Positions 53,332 to 63,457 are shown, counted from the stretch's first letter. The stretch is 64,000 nt of DNA from Gluconacetobacter asukensis (GCF_014174375.1 NZ_JABEQE010000003.1:248001-312000), one strand, 5' to 3'. Numbers and translations are program-made. The notes: generated from the letters alone by a model not told the origin.

Positions 53332-53838
53332 ATGGTCCGGCTGCTGGGCATCGATCCGGGCCTGCGCTTCACGGGGTGGGGGATCATCGACGTGGCGGGC
53401 AACCGGCTGTGCCATGTCGCCGATGGCGTGATCGCGACCGATGGCGACGTGGCGGTGCCCGAGCGGCTGCGTTGCCTGCATGACGGGTTGATGGAGCTGG
53501 TGCATCGGTTCGCGCCGGCCGAGGCGGCGGTCGAGGAAACCTATGTCAACCGCAACGGGTCCTCGACGCTGAAGCTGGGCTATGCGCGCGGGGTTGCGTT
53601 GCTGGTGCCGGCGCTGGCTGGAATCGCGGTTTCCGAATACGGTGCCATGGCGGTGAAGCGGGCGGTGGTCGGCACCGGTGCCGCCAGCAAGGAGCAGGTG
53701 GAGATGATGGTGCGCCGCCTTCTGCCCGCAGCGACGATCAAGCGGGCCGATGCCTCCGACGCGCTGGCGGTGGCGATCTGCCATGCGCATCATCGCGCCA
53801 GCGCCCTGCGCGTGGCGGGCGGGACGCGCATGGCATGA
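53332..53838 (+). CDS. ruvC: Holliday junction endodeoxyribonuclease RuvC
   Basis: 168 residues from the ATG at 53332 (a TTG two codons upstream is possible). Catalytic acids: Asp in [12 protein letters not shown], Glu in AAVEETYVN, and the [14 protein letters not shown] pair. Resolves Holliday junctions with RuvAB. Overlaps ruvA by 4 bp. Confidence 0.95.
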   Translation: MVRLLGIDPGLRFTGWGIIDVAGNRLCHVADGVIATDGDVAVPERLRCLHDGLMELVHRFAPAEAAVEETYVNRNGSSTLKLGYARGVALLVPALAGIAVSEYGAMAVKRAVVGTGAASKEQVEMMVRRLLPAATIKRADASDALAVAICHAHHRASALRVAGGTRMA

Positions 53839-54452
53839 TCGCGCAACTGACCGGACTGGTCGGGCAGGTCGAAGCCGATCGCTGCGTGGTCGATGTCCAT
53901 GGCGTGGGGTATCTGGTCCATGCCTCGACCCGCACCCTTTCCGCCCTGCCCAGCCCGCCGGAAGCGGCGCGGGTGCTGGTTGAGACCGTGGTGCGCGAGG
54001 ATGCTTTCCTGCTCTATGGTTTTGCCGATGCTGCGGAGCGCGACTGGTTCCGGCTGCTGACGACCGTGCAGGGGGTGGGGGCCAAGCTGGCGCTGGCGAT
54101 CCTGTCCGCGCTGTCGCCCGGCGATGTGGCGGCCGTCATCGTGGCGGGGGACAAGGCTGGGCTGACGCGGGTTTCGGGCGTGGGGGCGCGGCTGGCCGAG
54201 CGGATTCTGACGGAATTACGGGACAAGGCGGGCAAGCTGCCGGTCGGCCCCGGTGTGGTGCTGCCGGCCCGGCCGGCTTCGGCCGGGGTCGAGGGCGATG
54301 TGCTGCTGGCGCTGGCGGGGCTGGGCTTTCGCCGGGCCGAGGCGCAGCCGGTGGTGGTGCGGATTCTGGCGCGGCTGAAGGAGGCCGGCGCCGGGCAGGA
54401 GGCCGACCTGGACGTGGTGATCCGTGAAAGCCTGCGGGAACTGGCCCGATGA
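53835..54452 (+). CDS. ruvA: Holliday junction DNA helicase subunit RuvA
   Basis: 205 residues. OB-fold N-terminus ([20 protein letters not shown]), two helix-hairpin-helix segments ([15 protein letters not shown] and [15 protein letters not shown]) and the C-terminal domain that binds RuvB. Overlaps ruvC and ruvB by 4 bp each. Confidence 0.96.
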   Translation: MIAQLTGLVGQVEADRCVVDVHGVGYLVHASTRTLSALPSPPEAARVLVETVVREDAFLLYGFADAAERDWFRLLTTVQGVGAKLALAILSALSPGDVAAVIVAGDKAGLTRVSGVGARLAERILTELRDKAGKLPVGPGVVLPARPASAGVEGDVLLALAGLGFRRAEAQPVVVRILARLKEAGAGQEADLDVVIRESLRELAR

Positions 54453-55495
54453 GCGAATTGCCCCCCCGCGCGGTCGATCCTGCGCGCATGGACGAGGATT
54501 CGGCCGAGGCCGGCCTGCGCCCGCAGACGCTTGAGGATTTTACCGGGCAGAAGGCCAGCCGCGAGAATCTGGCGATCTTTATCGCCGCCGCGCGTGCGCG
54601 GGGCGAGGCGATGGACCATGTGCTGCTGCATGGGCCGCCGGGCCTGGGCAAGACCACGCTGGCGCAGATCGTGGCGCGCGAGCTGGGGGTGGGCTTCCGG
54701 GCTACGTCGGGGCCGGTGATCCAGCGTGCGGGTGATCTGGCGGCGATCCTGACCAATCTGCAGCCGCGCGACGTGCTGTTCATCGACGAGATCCATCGCC
54801 TGCAACCGGCGATCGAGGAAGTGCTCTATCCGGCGATGGAGGATTTCCAGCTCGACCTGATCATCGGCGAGGGGCCGGCCGCGCGGTCGGTGCGCATCGA
54901 CCTGTCGCCCTTCACGCTGGTTGCGGCGACCACGCGGGCCGGCCTTCTGGCCACGCCGCTGCGCGACCGGTTCGGCATTCCGCTGCGGCTGGTGTTCTAC
55001 ACGCCTGAGGAATTGCGGCAGATCGTCTCGCGCGGGGCGCGGAAGCTGCAATTCGACCTGACGCCGGAAGGGGCCGAGGAAATCGCCCGCCGGTCACGCG
55101 GGACGCCGCGCATCGCCGGCCGGCTGCTGCGGCGGGTGCGCGACTTTGCCTCGGTCTCGCGCGCCGGCGCGGTGGACCGGGCGATGGCCGATGCCGCGCT
55201 GTCGCGGCTGGAGGTCGATTCGCTGGGGCTGGATGCGATGGACCGGCGCTATCTGCGGCGGATCGCCGAACATCATCATGGCGGGCCGGTGGGGGTGGAG
55301 ACGCTGGCGGCGGCGCTGGCCGAGGCCCGCGACACGCTGGAAGATGTGGTGGAACCCTATCTGATCCAGGAAGGGCTGGTGCTGCGGACGAGCCGCGGAC
55401 GGATGCTGGGCGAGCGGGGATGGCGCCATCTGGGGCTGCAGCCGCCGGCCCGCCAGGCCGACCAGGGCGATCTTTTGCTGGGAGATGACGGATGA
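54449..55495 (+). CDS. ruvB: Holliday junction branch migration ATPase RuvB
   Basis: 348 residues. Walker [10 protein letters not shown], Walker [10 protein letters not shown], sensor 1 region LVAATTRAG, arginine-finger segment LRDRFG, and a C-terminal winged helix ([18 protein letters not shown]). Forms the motor hexamer with RuvA. Its stop overlaps the ybgC start by 4 bp. Confidence 0.96.
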   Translation: MSELPPRAVDPARMDEDSAEAGLRPQTLEDFTGQKASRENLAIFIAAARARGEAMDHVLLHGPPGLGKTTLAQIVARELGVGFRATSGPVIQRAGDLAAILTNLQPRDVLFIDEIHRLQPAIEEVLYPAMEDFQLDLIIGEGPAARSVRIDLSPFTLVAATTRAGLLATPLRDRFGIPLRLVFYTPEELRQIVSRGARKLQFDLTPEGAEEIARRSRGTPRIAGRLLRRVRDFASVSRAGAVDRAMADAALSRLEVDSLGLDAMDRRYLRRIAEHHHGGPVGVETLAAALAEARDTLEDVVEPYLIQEGLVLRTSRGRMLGERGWRHLGLQPPARQADQGDLLLGDDG

Positions 55496-55896
55496 AGCAC
55501 AGCATCCCGTTCCGCGTCTATTACGAGGATACCGACGCGGGGGGTGTTGTCTATCATGCCCGCTATCTGGCCTTTGCCGAACGGGCGCGGACCGAGGCGA
55601 TTCGCGGGCTGGGCCGATCGGCGTTTTCGCTGCTGGAAGAATACGGGCTGGCCTTCGTCATCCATCGCGCCGCGATCGACTACAAGCGGCCGCTGCGGCT
55701 TGACGATATCGTGACCGTGACCACCCGGCTGATCGAACAAGGCCCGGCCAGCTGTCGGCTGGAGCAGGAGTTCCTGCTGGGGGACATATGCTGCGCGCGG
55801 CTGGACGTCCGGCTGGCATGTGTGCGTGCCGCCGATGGTCGGGCTGCCCGATTTCCGCCTTTATGGCGTGATCTCCTGACCGGGTTGCTGGACTAG
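55492..55896 (+). CDS. ybgC: Tol-Pal associated acyl-CoA thioesterase YbgC
   Basis: 134 residues, hot-dog fold. The 4HBT-type active-site segment [19 protein letters not shown] is complete. It hydrolyses acyl-CoA or acyl-ACP and regularly precedes tolQ. Coupled to ruvB by ATGA; 192 bp separate it from tolQ, including a small CGGCGGG/CCCGCCG hairpin near 55945. Confidence 0.93.
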   Translation: MKHSIPFRVYYEDTDAGGVVYHARYLAFAERARTEAIRGLGRSAFSLLEEYGLAFVIHRAAIDYKRPLRLDDIVTVTTRLIEQGPASCRLEQEFLLGDICCARLDVRLACVRAADGRAARFPPLWRDLLTGLLD

Positions 55897-56088
55897 GGCG
55901 AGGCGTTTTTCCGCGTTTCTGTCCGGGAGGAATTTTTTCCGTGCGGCGGGTGCGTCCCGCCGTGGGGGGTGCTTCTGCTTTCTCCTGGAAGCCTATAAGG
56001 AACAGTTTGGAAAGCAGTGTGGGACTGCCCCGACTCGGCGTCGGGAGCGGGGTGCCGAAGCTGTGTGCGGAAGGTGCAGGAGGCGTTT

Positions 56089-56805
56089 TTGGACCAAGCG
56101 GTTAACGCGGCGAATCTGGGCGCGGCTGCGTCCGACCTGTCGCTGTGGAGTCTGTTTCTGAACGCGGCGATCATCGTCAAGCTGGTGATGATCGGTCTGG
56201 CAGTCAGCAGCGTCGTCGTATGGGGCATCATTTTCGACAAGATCGTGACCCTGCGGCGGGTGAATCGCGAGGCGTCGGCGTTCGAGGACAAATTCTGGTC
56301 GGGCGGCAGCCTGGACGATCTGTACGAATCCGATGGCGCCAAGCCGCTGCACCCGATGGCGGCCGTGTTCGGCGCCGCGATGGGCGAATGGCGCCGTTCG
56401 GCACGCATTGCCGGCATCGACCTGGCGCGCGGCGGGGTGAAGGAGCGCGTCGACCGCGCCATGAACATCACCATCACGCGCGAGATGGAGCGGCTGGGCC
56501 GCTGGATGATCTTCCTGGCCACGATCGGGCCGGTGGCGCCGTTCATCGGCCTGTTCGGCACGGTGTGGGGCATCATGCATGCGTTCGGGTCGATCGCGGC
56601 GATGCACAACACCAACCTGGCCGTGGTGGCCCCCGGTATTTCCGAGGCGCTGTTCGCCACCGCCATCGGCCTTGTGACCGCCATTCCGGCGGTGATCGCC
56701 TATAACGTCATCAGCAACAGTCTGGCACTGTTCGAGGACCGGATGGCGGCGTTCGGCACCGAATTTGCCGCGATCCTGTCCCGCCAGTCCGAAGAAAGGG
56801 GCTGA
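56089..56805 (+). CDS. tolQ: Tol-Pal proton channel subunit TolQ
   Basis: 238 residues from the TTG at 56089, chosen because an AGGAGG box lies just upstream; the GTG at 56017 would add a cysteine-rich leader foreign to the family. Three membrane helices, with the MotA/ExbB core TIGPVAPFIGLFGTVWGIM and the third helix ALFATAIGLVTAIPAVIAYN. It forms the proton-driven motor with TolR. Confidence 0.94.
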   Translation: MDQAVNAANLGAAASDLSLWSLFLNAAIIVKLVMIGLAVSSVVVWGIIFDKIVTLRRVNREASAFEDKFWSGGSLDDLYESDGAKPLHPMAAVFGAAMGEWRRSARIAGIDLARGGVKERVDRAMNITITREMERLGRWMIFLATIGPVAPFIGLFGTVWGIMHAFGSIAAMHNTNLAVVAPGISEALFATAIGLVTAIPAVIAYNVISNSLALFEDRMAAFGTEFAAILSRQSEERG

Positions 56806-56808
56806 ATC

Positions 56809-57252
<444 letters not shown>

Positions 57253-57278
57253 CGCCATCGGGTAGGAGAGCCGCAATC

Positions 57279-58271
57279 GTGGTTCCGCCGCGTCGTTCCG
57301 AACGTAACCTGATGCGGCGGTCGATCGTCGCATCCGGCGTCGCGCATATGGTGCTGCTGGCGGCCGTGCTGCTGGGGCTGCCGGTTTCCGTGCCGCCCGA
57401 GCCGCCGCCGCCGCCGACCATCGAGATGGAGTTCGCTCCCTCGGACAGCGGCGGTACGCCGCACAAGGCCGACAAGCCGGCGCCCAAGCCCGCGCCGGCC
57501 CCGGCCCCCGTGCCGCAGGAGGCGCCGCCGGCCCCGACGCCGCCGGTCAAGGCGCCGAACGAGGAAGCGGCCCCGCCGCCGCCTCCGCCGCCGCCCATGC
57601 CGCCGCCGCCGGAAACCCCGCCGGCGAAGCTGCCCGATACCCCGGTGCCGCCCAAGGTCGAGCAGCCGTCGCCCGATGCCGTGCCGACACCGCCTTCCCT
57701 GCCGTCGCCGCCCGTGCCGTCGCATGAAGCGGCGCCGCCGTCGCCGCAGCCCGAGCCCGCGCCCCTGCCCAAGATGCAGCAATTCTCGCACATCACGCAG
57801 CCGAACGAGGCGAAGAAGGCGGTGCCGGATACCCATTCGCTGCTGGCGACGCTGGATGCGTTCCGTGCCGACCAGAAGCAGACCCATCCGCCGAAGGCGC
57901 GGGCGAACCCGGTGCAGGGCGGGGCGCCCGACGGGGGCGGCGCGCCGGATGGCGACATTACCAATGCGCTGAGCTCGGCCGAGCAGAAGGCGATCGGGAA
58001 CGCCGTCCGCCGCTGCTACACCGAGGATACGGCAGCGAAGGATTATGCGCAGTTCGTGGCCCATCTGGTGGTGACGGTGGATGGCACGGGCATGGCCCGC
58101 ATCGTCCAGTTCGCGCCCGAGACCCAGGCGCGGATGGCGGGCGATTCGTCCTATCGCGCGCTGGCTGAACGGGCGCGCGCGGCGGTGCTGAGCCCGACCT
58201 GCGCGCAACTGCCCATACCCAAGGCGATGCTGGGGCAAACCCAACAGCTCAAATTCGTTTTCCGTCCGTGA
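57279..58271 (+). CDS. tolA: TolA, with a proline-rich TonB-like spacer
   Basis: 330 residues, GTG start with a TAGGAGAG box. One membrane helix ([18 protein letters not shown]), then about 150 residues dominated by Pro, Lys, Ala and Glu (runs of prolines at residues 45-50, 105-115 and beyond), and a C-terminal domain ([17 protein letters not shown] ... LKFVFRP) of TolA domain III type with two cysteines. Enterobacterial TolA has an Ala/Lys/Glu helical domain II instead. Operon position between tolR and tolB supports TolA, not TonB. Confidence 0.88.
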   Translation: MVPPRRSERNLMRRSIVASGVAHMVLLAAVLLGLPVSVPPEPPPPPTIEMEFAPSDSGGTPHKADKPAPKPAPAPAPVPQEAPPAPTPPVKAPNEEAAPPPPPPPPMPPPPETPPAKLPDTPVPPKVEQPSPDAVPTPPSLPSPPVPSHEAAPPSPQPEPAPLPKMQQFSHITQPNEAKKAVPDTHSLLATLDAFRADQKQTHPPKARANPVQGGAPDGGGAPDGDITNALSSAEQKAIGNAVRRCYTEDTAAKDYAQFVAHLVVTVDGTGMARIVQFAPETQARMAGDSSYRALAERARAAVLSPTCAQLPIPKAMLGQTQQLKFVFRP

Positions 58272-58315
58272 GGCAGCCCAGGCGCTGCCCCGTCGGTGCG
58301 TTCGAGGAGAAGACC

Positions 58316-59689
58316 ATGCGTCCGAGTGACCTTCCGCTGATTTCCGATGTCGAGGCCTCGCTGCTGGCGACCCATTTCGGTCGTCGTGCCCTGCTCGGGG
58401 CCGGAGCTGTCGCCGCCGGTGTCCTGGCCATGCCGCTGTCCGCGCTGGCCCAGGCCGCGCCCGGCGCGCCGGGCGATGCCGAGATCACGGTGGACCAGGC
58501 GCGCACGGCGCCGATTCCCATCGTCATTCCGGTGCTGGGCGGCGATGCGGGGCAACTGGTCAGCAGCGTGATTTCCGGCGACCTGGGCAATTGCGGCCTG
58601 TTTGCCCCGATCAACGGCGCGCTGCCTGTCGGCGTGCCGGATTTCGGCACCTACAAATCGCTGGGCGCGCGGGCGCTGGTCAGCGGCACCGCCACCACGG
58701 GCGCCGGTGGACTGCGCGTCGAGTTCCGGCTGTGGGACGTGCTGACCGGGCAGCAGATCCAGGGCACCGCCTACACCGCCGGCGCCGGCGACGCGCGCAA
58801 GATCGCGCATATCATCGCCGATGTGATCTATGAGCGGCTGCTGGGCGAGAAGGGATATTTCAACTCGCGGATCGCCTATATCGCGCGGTCGGGCCCGCGG
58901 GCGCACCAGACCACCCGGCTGGCGATCATGGACCAGGATGGCGCCAACAGCCATTATCTGTCCGGTGGCCAGTGGCTGACCCTGACCCCGCGTTTCAGCC
59001 CGGTCAGCGACCAGCTTGCGTTCATGTCCTACGCCAACAACCGTCCGCGCGTGTATGTGCTGAACCTGGCGACGGGGCGGCAGCAATTGCTCGGCGATTT
59101 CGACGGGATCTCGTTCGCGCCGCGCTTCGCGCCCGACGGGCATACGGTCATCATGTCCGTCACGCGTGGCGGGGGATCGGACATCTATTCGGTCGACCTG
59201 GCCTCGCGCGGCAAGCGGCAGCTCACCAGCTCCGGCGCCATCGATACCAGCCCGTGCTACAGCCCCGACGGATCGCAGATCGTCTTCAATTCCGATCGCG
59301 GGGGTACGCCGCAGCTTTACATCATGAGTGCCGGCGGTGGCGGCGCGAAGCGGATTTCCTACGGCAACGGCATATATGGCTCGCCGGTCTGGTCGCCCCG
59401 CGGCGACCTGATCGCCTTTACCCGCATTGCCAACGGCAGTTTCTCGCTGGGCGTGATGGCGCCCGACGGTACTGGCGAGCGCATCCTGACCCAGGGCTTT
59501 ACCGTGGATACGGCGACCTTCTGCCCCAATGGCCGGGTGCTGGCCTTCTGCCGCCAGACAGCGGCGGGAGCCGGGGGGGCGGGGTTCTCGTCCTCGATCG
59601 GCACGATCGACATCACCGGCTTCCACGAACGCTCGATCCCGGCGGCCGGCATGGCGTCCGACCCGGCCTGGTCGCCGCTGAACGGCTGA
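58316..59689 (+). CDS. tolB: Tol-Pal periplasmic beta-propeller TolB
   Basis: 457 residues from the ATG at 58316 with a GAGGAGA box. The signal region begins after about 25 residues and contains [20 protein letters not shown], which has a twin arginine. The N-terminal domain (residues 50-170) and the WD/PD40 propeller ([50 protein letters not shown]) follow. It links TolA and Pal. Confidence 0.94.
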   Translation: MRPSDLPLISDVEASLLATHFGRRALLGAGAVAAGVLAMPLSALAQAAPGAPGDAEITVDQARTAPIPIVIPVLGGDAGQLVSSVISGDLGNCGLFAPINGALPVGVPDFGTYKSLGARALVSGTATTGAGGLRVEFRLWDVLTGQQIQGTAYTAGAGDARKIAHIIADVIYERLLGEKGYFNSRIAYIARSGPRAHQTTRLAIMDQDGANSHYLSGGQWLTLTPRFSPVSDQLAFMSYANNRPRVYVLNLATGRQQLLGDFDGISFAPRFAPDGHTVIMSVTRGGGSDIYSVDLASRGKRQLTSSGAIDTSPCYSPDGSQIVFNSDRGGTPQLYIMSAGGGGAKRISYGNGIYGSPVWSPRGDLIAFTRIANGSFSLGVMAPDGTGERILTQGFTVDTATFCPNGRVLAFCRQTAAGAGGAGFSSSIGTIDITGFHERSIPAAGMASDPAWSPLNG

Positions 59690-59739
59690 AAACACGTCGG
59701 AAAGGCGCGTGACTGTGCTTTTCAGGCCGATGTGCAAAA

Positions 59740-59771
59740 CAAGATGCCCGGCATGTGTTACGGGCATCTTG
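59740..59771 (+). terminator. Hairpin between tolB and pal
   Basis: CAAGATGCCCG (59740-59750) pairs perfectly with CGGGCATCTTG (59761-59771). No T-run, so it is more likely an mRNA processing/stability hairpin or weak attenuator than a full terminator. The long 246-bp gap suggests that pal also has its own promoter. Confidence 0.5.
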
Positions 59772-59935
59772 ACGGTCTGTCATGTCTGGCGCTAACGGGC
59801 GAGTGGGCTCCACTGTTCGTATAGTTCTGTCGTTGGGTTGTTGACGGAACAAAACGAGTGTCGGAACCAGATAAAGCTTACCGGCAACTTAATCATATGG
59901 TTCCGTGCGGGAACCGATCTCAGGATCTAAAACCA

Positions 59936-60412
59936 ATGAGACTGAAGCTTCTTGGTGCGCTTGGCATGGCCGTTTTTCTCGCGGCGTGCTCGGACGATAC
60001 GAACAAGGGCGCCACGACCGGAACCGGTGCTGCCGCCCAGAGCACCGGCGTGACGCCCGGCAGTGAAGCCGATCTGGTCGCCAATGTCGGCGATCGCGTC
60101 TTCTTCGAGCTGAACAAGAACAACCTGTCCAGCGAAGCCCAGGCGACGCTGGACCGCCAGGCTGCCTGGCTGGCGAAATATCCGCAGGTCACCGTGCAGC
60201 TCGCCGGCAACTGTGACGATCGTGGCACCGAAGAGTACAACATCGCCCTGGGCGAGCGTCGTGCCAACGCGGCGCGCGACTACCTGGTGGCCAAGGGCGT
60301 TGCCGCCTCGCGCATCACGACGATCTCCTACGGCAAGGATCGTCCGACCGCGACGGGTGACAACGAGGAAGCCTGGGCCCAGAACCGCAACAGCATCACG
60401 TCGGTTCGCTGA
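59936..60412 (+). CDS. pal: Peptidoglycan-associated lipoprotein Pal
   Basis: 158 residues from the ATG at 59936. Signal with lipobox MAVFLAACSDD, then the OmpA-like domain (VFFELNKNNLSSEAQ, LAGNCDDRGTEEYNIALGERR, ISYGKDRPTATG) binding diaminopimelate of peptidoglycan. The open frame continues 26 codons upstream, without signal-peptide character. A strong terminator follows. Confidence 0.95.
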   Translation: MRLKLLGALGMAVFLAACSDDTNKGATTGTGAAAQSTGVTPGSEADLVANVGDRVFFELNKNNLSSEAQATLDRQAAWLAKYPQVTVQLAGNCDDRGTEEYNIALGERRANAARDYLVAKGVAASRITTISYGKDRPTATGDNEEAWAQNRNSITSVR

Positions 60413-60445
60413 GCGAACCGGCCGACGCGTTCGTTCGGCTGAAGG

Positions 60446-60480
60446 AAGCCGGCCAGGTGTTTCACCTGGCCGGCTTTTTT
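60446..60480 (+). terminator. Rho-independent terminator after pal
   Basis: AAGCCGGCCAGGTG (60446-60459) and CACCTGGCCGGCTT (60463-60476) form a perfect 14-bp stem with a 3-nt loop and continue into a T-run. It separates pal from cpoB. Confidence 0.95.
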
Positions 60481-60641
60481 ATTTTGTCGTTGCCTCTTCT
60501 TCATGGCTGGATCGTGCGTGATCTCTTCACGCCTTCGGGGAGGGCGTGCATAAGAGGTGGCGTTTATGACCTCGTATCGTCGCGCCCGGCGATCGGCATT
60601 GGTCCGGCCGGCGGCGGTGCGTTCATGGAGACATCCGTATC

Positions 60642-61592
60642 ATGCGGTCTGTTGCCTTCCGCCCTTTTTCGCCGTTTCGACATCGCGGGGGGCTGACCCC
60701 GCGCGCAAGGGGGCTGGCGATCCTGACCCTGCTGGCCGGCCTGTCGCCGCTGGCGGTCCGGGCGCAGGATACCGAGCAGATGACGAGTCGTGAGGGGATC
60801 GCGCTGCAGAACCAGATCATGGATCTGCGCCAGCAGCTTTCGCAGATGCAGTCGGCGGCGCCCTGGGGCCAGGGACAGGGGAACGGGCAGGGCAATGGCA
60901 TCCTTCCGCCACCCGCGCCCGAGGCTGGCGGCAATGGCGGCCCGCCGGCCGGTGGCGACCTGACGGCGCAATTGCTGGACCGGGTGATGACCCTGGAGCA
61001 GCAGGTGCGCGACATGCGCGGGCAGCTCGACCAGCTGACCAACCAGGTGCAGCAGCAGAATGCGACCCTGGCGAAGCAGATCGACGACATGAATTTCGCC
61101 ATGCAGAATGGTGGCCACCCGGCGCCCCGACCGGCGGCCGGGCCGGATGCGATCCCTGCCGAGGCTGCCCCGGCTGCCGCCGGTGCCGGGGAGGCGCCAG
61201 CGGCCAAATCCACGCCCGAAACCGTGCTGCGGGACGGCAATGCGGCCCTGATGCATGGGGATTATGCGGCGGCGCAGGCGGCCGCCAAGCAGGTGCTGGC
61301 CGGCCCGCGTGGCCCGTTGCAGATCGACGCGCAATTCCTGCTGGCGCAGTCGCTGGCCGGGCAGAAGCAGTATCGGCAGTCGGCCGTCGCCTATTACGAT
61401 ACCTATAACCGCTCGCCGCGCTCCGGCCGGGCGCCGGATGCGCTGCTGGGCGTGACGGCGTCGCTGCTGGCGATGGGGGACAAGAATTCGGCATGCCAGG
61501 CCCTGGCCAAGCTGAAGAGCGAGTTCCCGTCGCCGGCGCCGCGCGTCAAGACGGCTGAGGCGGCCTACCGCACCCGCGCCGGATGCCACTGA
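60642..61592 (+). CDS. cpoB: Cell division coordinator CpoB (YbgF)
   Basis: 316 residues. Signal sequence (LAILTLLAGLSPLAVRAQ), a coiled-coil trimerisation segment (LLDRVMTLEQQVRDMRGQL ... NQVQQQNATLAKQ), an Ala/Pro linker and C-terminal TPR-like repeats (LRDGNAALMHGDYAAAQAAA, AQFLLAQSLAGQKQYRQSA, DALLGVTASLLAMGDK). It couples Tol-Pal to peptidoglycan synthesis in other bacteria. Its TGA begins repeat copy E. Confidence 0.9.
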   Translation: MRSVAFRPFSPFRHRGGLTPRARGLAILTLLAGLSPLAVRAQDTEQMTSREGIALQNQIMDLRQQLSQMQSAAPWGQGQGNGQGNGILPPPAPEAGGNGGPPAGGDLTAQLLDRVMTLEQQVRDMRGQLDQLTNQVQQQNATLAKQIDDMNFAMQNGGHPAPRPAAGPDAIPAEAAPAAAGAGEAPAAKSTPETVLRDGNAALMHGDYAAAQAAAKQVLAGPRGPLQIDAQFLLAQSLAGQKQYRQSAVAYYDTYNRSPRSGRAPDALLGVTASLLAMGDKNSACQALAKLKSEFPSPAPRVKTAEAAYRTRAGCH

Positions 61593-61593
61593 G

Positions 61594-61753
61594 AGCGTGA
61601 CCGGAGATGCGCGCTGGCGGCGATCCGACGCGCGTTTCCTGTGCTCCGGTGCTCACGGCCGATAAGGCCGCTCCGCTCCGGTGCTCGGAAACCCACGCCG
61701 GGCGCGGCCCTGCGGGCCGCTCTCGCTCGCCAGCCCACATCTCCGGTCACGCT
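61594..61753 (+). repeat. Structured 3'-end repeat, copy E
   Basis: 160 nt starting within 2 nt of the cpoB TGA. Arms 61594-61609 and 61738-61753 pair perfectly over 16 bp and are followed by TTTT, so this copy has intrinsic-terminator form. Core hairpins GGCC-GATAA-GGCC and GCGGCCC-TGC-GGGCCGC and the inner stem GTTTCC/GGAAAC are intact. It is the cleanest copy in the window. Confidence 0.93.
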
Positions 61754-61800
61754 TTTGAGCCCGGCCTGTCGAAGGGGCTCCGTCGGAGGGGTGAAGAGGT

Positions 61801-61953
61801 GGAGATGCGCGCTGGCGGTGATCCGACGCGCGTTTCCTGTGCTCCGGTGCTCACGGCCATCAAGGCCGCTCCGCGCCGAGGCTCGGAAACGCACACCGGG
61901 CGCGGCCCTGTGGGCCGCTCTCGCTCGCCAGCCCGCATCTCCGGTCACGCTCC
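61801..61953 (+). repeat. Structured 3'-end repeat, copy F (tandem to E)
   Basis: The second member of a direct duplication with a period of about 200 bp: core and right flank (CATCTCCGGTCACGCT-like end, then GAGCCCGGCC) repeat those of copy E. The left arm is shortened to GGAGATG (61801-61807), pairing with CATCTCC (61938-61944). It lies 40 bp before tilS and is the only intact copy that does not start at a stop codon. Confidence 0.88.
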
Positions 61954-61994
61954 TGAGCCCGGCCGTCGAGAGGGACGCCGAGGGGGGCTGGATT

Positions 61995-63260
61995 ATGGAT
62001 GATGGTCGGTTTGCCGCCCTCATGGCGGGGTTGGGGCCCTGGGTGCCGGATGGGGCGGGCATGCCGGAGGTGGGTATTGCGGTGTCGGGCGGGGCGGACA
62101 GCCTCTGCCTGGCCTATCTGGCGGGACGGTGGCGCCGGGCGGTGCGGGCGCTGATCGTCGATCATGGGTTGCGTCCGGCGGCTTCCGCCGAGGCGCGCCT
62201 GACCCGTGACCGTCTGGCGAGGCTGGGCATTCCCGCCGAGATCCTGGTGCTGGAGGGGTTGCGGCATGGCCCCGGCGTGGCCGACCGGGCGCGGCGTGCG
62301 CGCTATGCGGCCCTGTCCGCCGCCTGTCGGCGGGCGGGCATCGTCGACCTGCTGCTGGGCCATCATGCCCGCGATCAGGCGGAGACCGTGCTGATCCGCC
62401 GCCGTGCCGCCAGCGGGCCGGACGGTCTGGCTTGCATGGGCGCCGTGACATTTACCGGGGACCTGCGCCTGGTGCGCCCGTTGCTGGATATTGAGCCGGC
62501 GACCTTGCGCGGCACGCTGCGGCGCGCGGGGCTGGAGTGGGTGGAAGATCCTTCGAATGCCGACCGGCGGGCCGAGCGCGCCCGTCTGCGGGCCACGCTG
62601 TGCGCCGATCCGCCGGCGGTGATGCGGCTGCGGGCGGAGGCGCGGGAGGCGGGAGCCGCGCGCATGGCGCGGGACGCCGAACAGGCGCTGTGGCTGGCGC
62701 GCGGCGTGACGGTTGCCGAGGGCGGCTGGGTGGCGCTGGCGGAAGACCCGGCTTGCCCGCGCGCGCTGGCCTTTCTGCTGCGTGCGGTCTCGGGGCGGGA
62801 TTATCTGCCGCCTGCGCGGGCGGTGGCGGCGCTGTGTGCCGATCCGCGGCCGGCCACGCTGGCCGGTGCCTGCCTGGTGGCGGCGGGCGCACCGCTCCGC
62901 CGCGCCGGGCTGCGCTGGCTGCTGCTGCGCGAGGAGGCGGCGATGCAGGCCCCCATGCCGGCGGCGGAGGGATGTGTGTGGGACGGGCGCTTTGTGCTGT
63001 CCGCGCCGCATGGGGCCGACCTGCGGGGGGTGACGGTCGGGGCGGCGGGGCCGCCGGGGCGGTGGATGCCGCCCCCGGACTGGAAGACGCCGTGGCCGGC
63101 CCGCGCGCTGCGCACCCTGCCGGCCCTGTTTCGCGCCGGGCAGGTGGTCGGGGTGCCGACAATGGGGATCTGTCATGATCCGGCGCTGGCCGGGGTGCGG
63201 CTGACGCTGCGGCCCGGCGCGGTGGCGGCCGAGGCGGGGCGTTTCGCGGGGGGCAATTGA
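61995..63260 (+). CDS. tilS: tRNA(Ile)-lysidine synthase
   Basis: 421 residues from the ATG at 61995 preceded by an AGGGGGG box. The PP-loop is GIAVSGGADSLCLAYL; LIVDHGLRP and LLLGHHARDQAETVLIR complete the N-type ATPase site. It makes lysidine at C34 of tRNA-Ile(CAU). The open frame upstream translates repeats E and F and is not part of the gene. Encoded just ahead of ftsH, the common bacterial order. Confidence 0.93.
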   Translation: MDDGRFAALMAGLGPWVPDGAGMPEVGIAVSGGADSLCLAYLAGRWRRAVRALIVDHGLRPAASAEARLTRDRLARLGIPAEILVLEGLRHGPGVADRARRARYAALSAACRRAGIVDLLLGHHARDQAETVLIRRRAASGPDGLACMGAVTFTGDLRLVRPLLDIEPATLRGTLRRAGLEWVEDPSNADRRAERARLRATLCADPPAVMRLRAEAREAGAARMARDAEQALWLARGVTVAEGGWVALAEDPACPRALAFLLRAVSGRDYLPPARAVAALCADPRPATLAGACLVAAGAPLRRAGLRWLLLREEAAMQAPMPAAEGCVWDGRFVLSAPHGADLRGVTVGAAGPPGRWMPPPDWKTPWPARALRTLPALFRAGQVVGVPTMGICHDPALAGVRLTLRPGAVAAEAGRFAGGN

Positions 63261-63313
63261 CCGGTGGGCAGGCGGATTTTCGCGCCCGGGGGCAATAAAG
63301 ACCCTGTGTGGGG

Positions 63314-63342
63314 GTGTGAATGTCCCTCGAAGGGCCTATGTA
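63314..63342 (+). promoter_or_regulatory. Possible RpoH-type promoter for ftsH
   Basis: GTGTGAA (63314-63320) and CCTATGTA (63335-63342) with a 14-bp spacer resemble a weak alphaproteobacterial heat-shock sigma-32 promoter (CTTGAA / CCCATNT). ftsH is a known RpoH target in many proteobacteria. The -35 match is poor. Confidence 0.3.
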
Positions 63343-63457
63343 TGACTAAATCGAGGTAGAGAAGGCGTCTGGCTGCCGGTCAGAAGGAAGCCTTACCTGC
63401 GTGTTTCGGCACCAGGCGGAATCCGGGTGGCGTCAAGCGTATGGAACAATGGGCAAG

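Noticed and set aside
57279-58271. TonB instead of TolA
   Set aside because: The Pro-rich spacer is TonB-like, but the position between tolR and tolB and the C-terminal domain support TolA.
61607-62002. Open reading frames through the repeats (also near 1913-2212, 21725-22054, 36580-36780, 52304-52540)
   Set aside because: They translate the structured repeat and give the same Arg/Ser/Pro-rich peptides (such as AGGDPTRVSCAPVLTA) in different contexts and strands. No ribosome site or independent coding signal; artefacts of the element.
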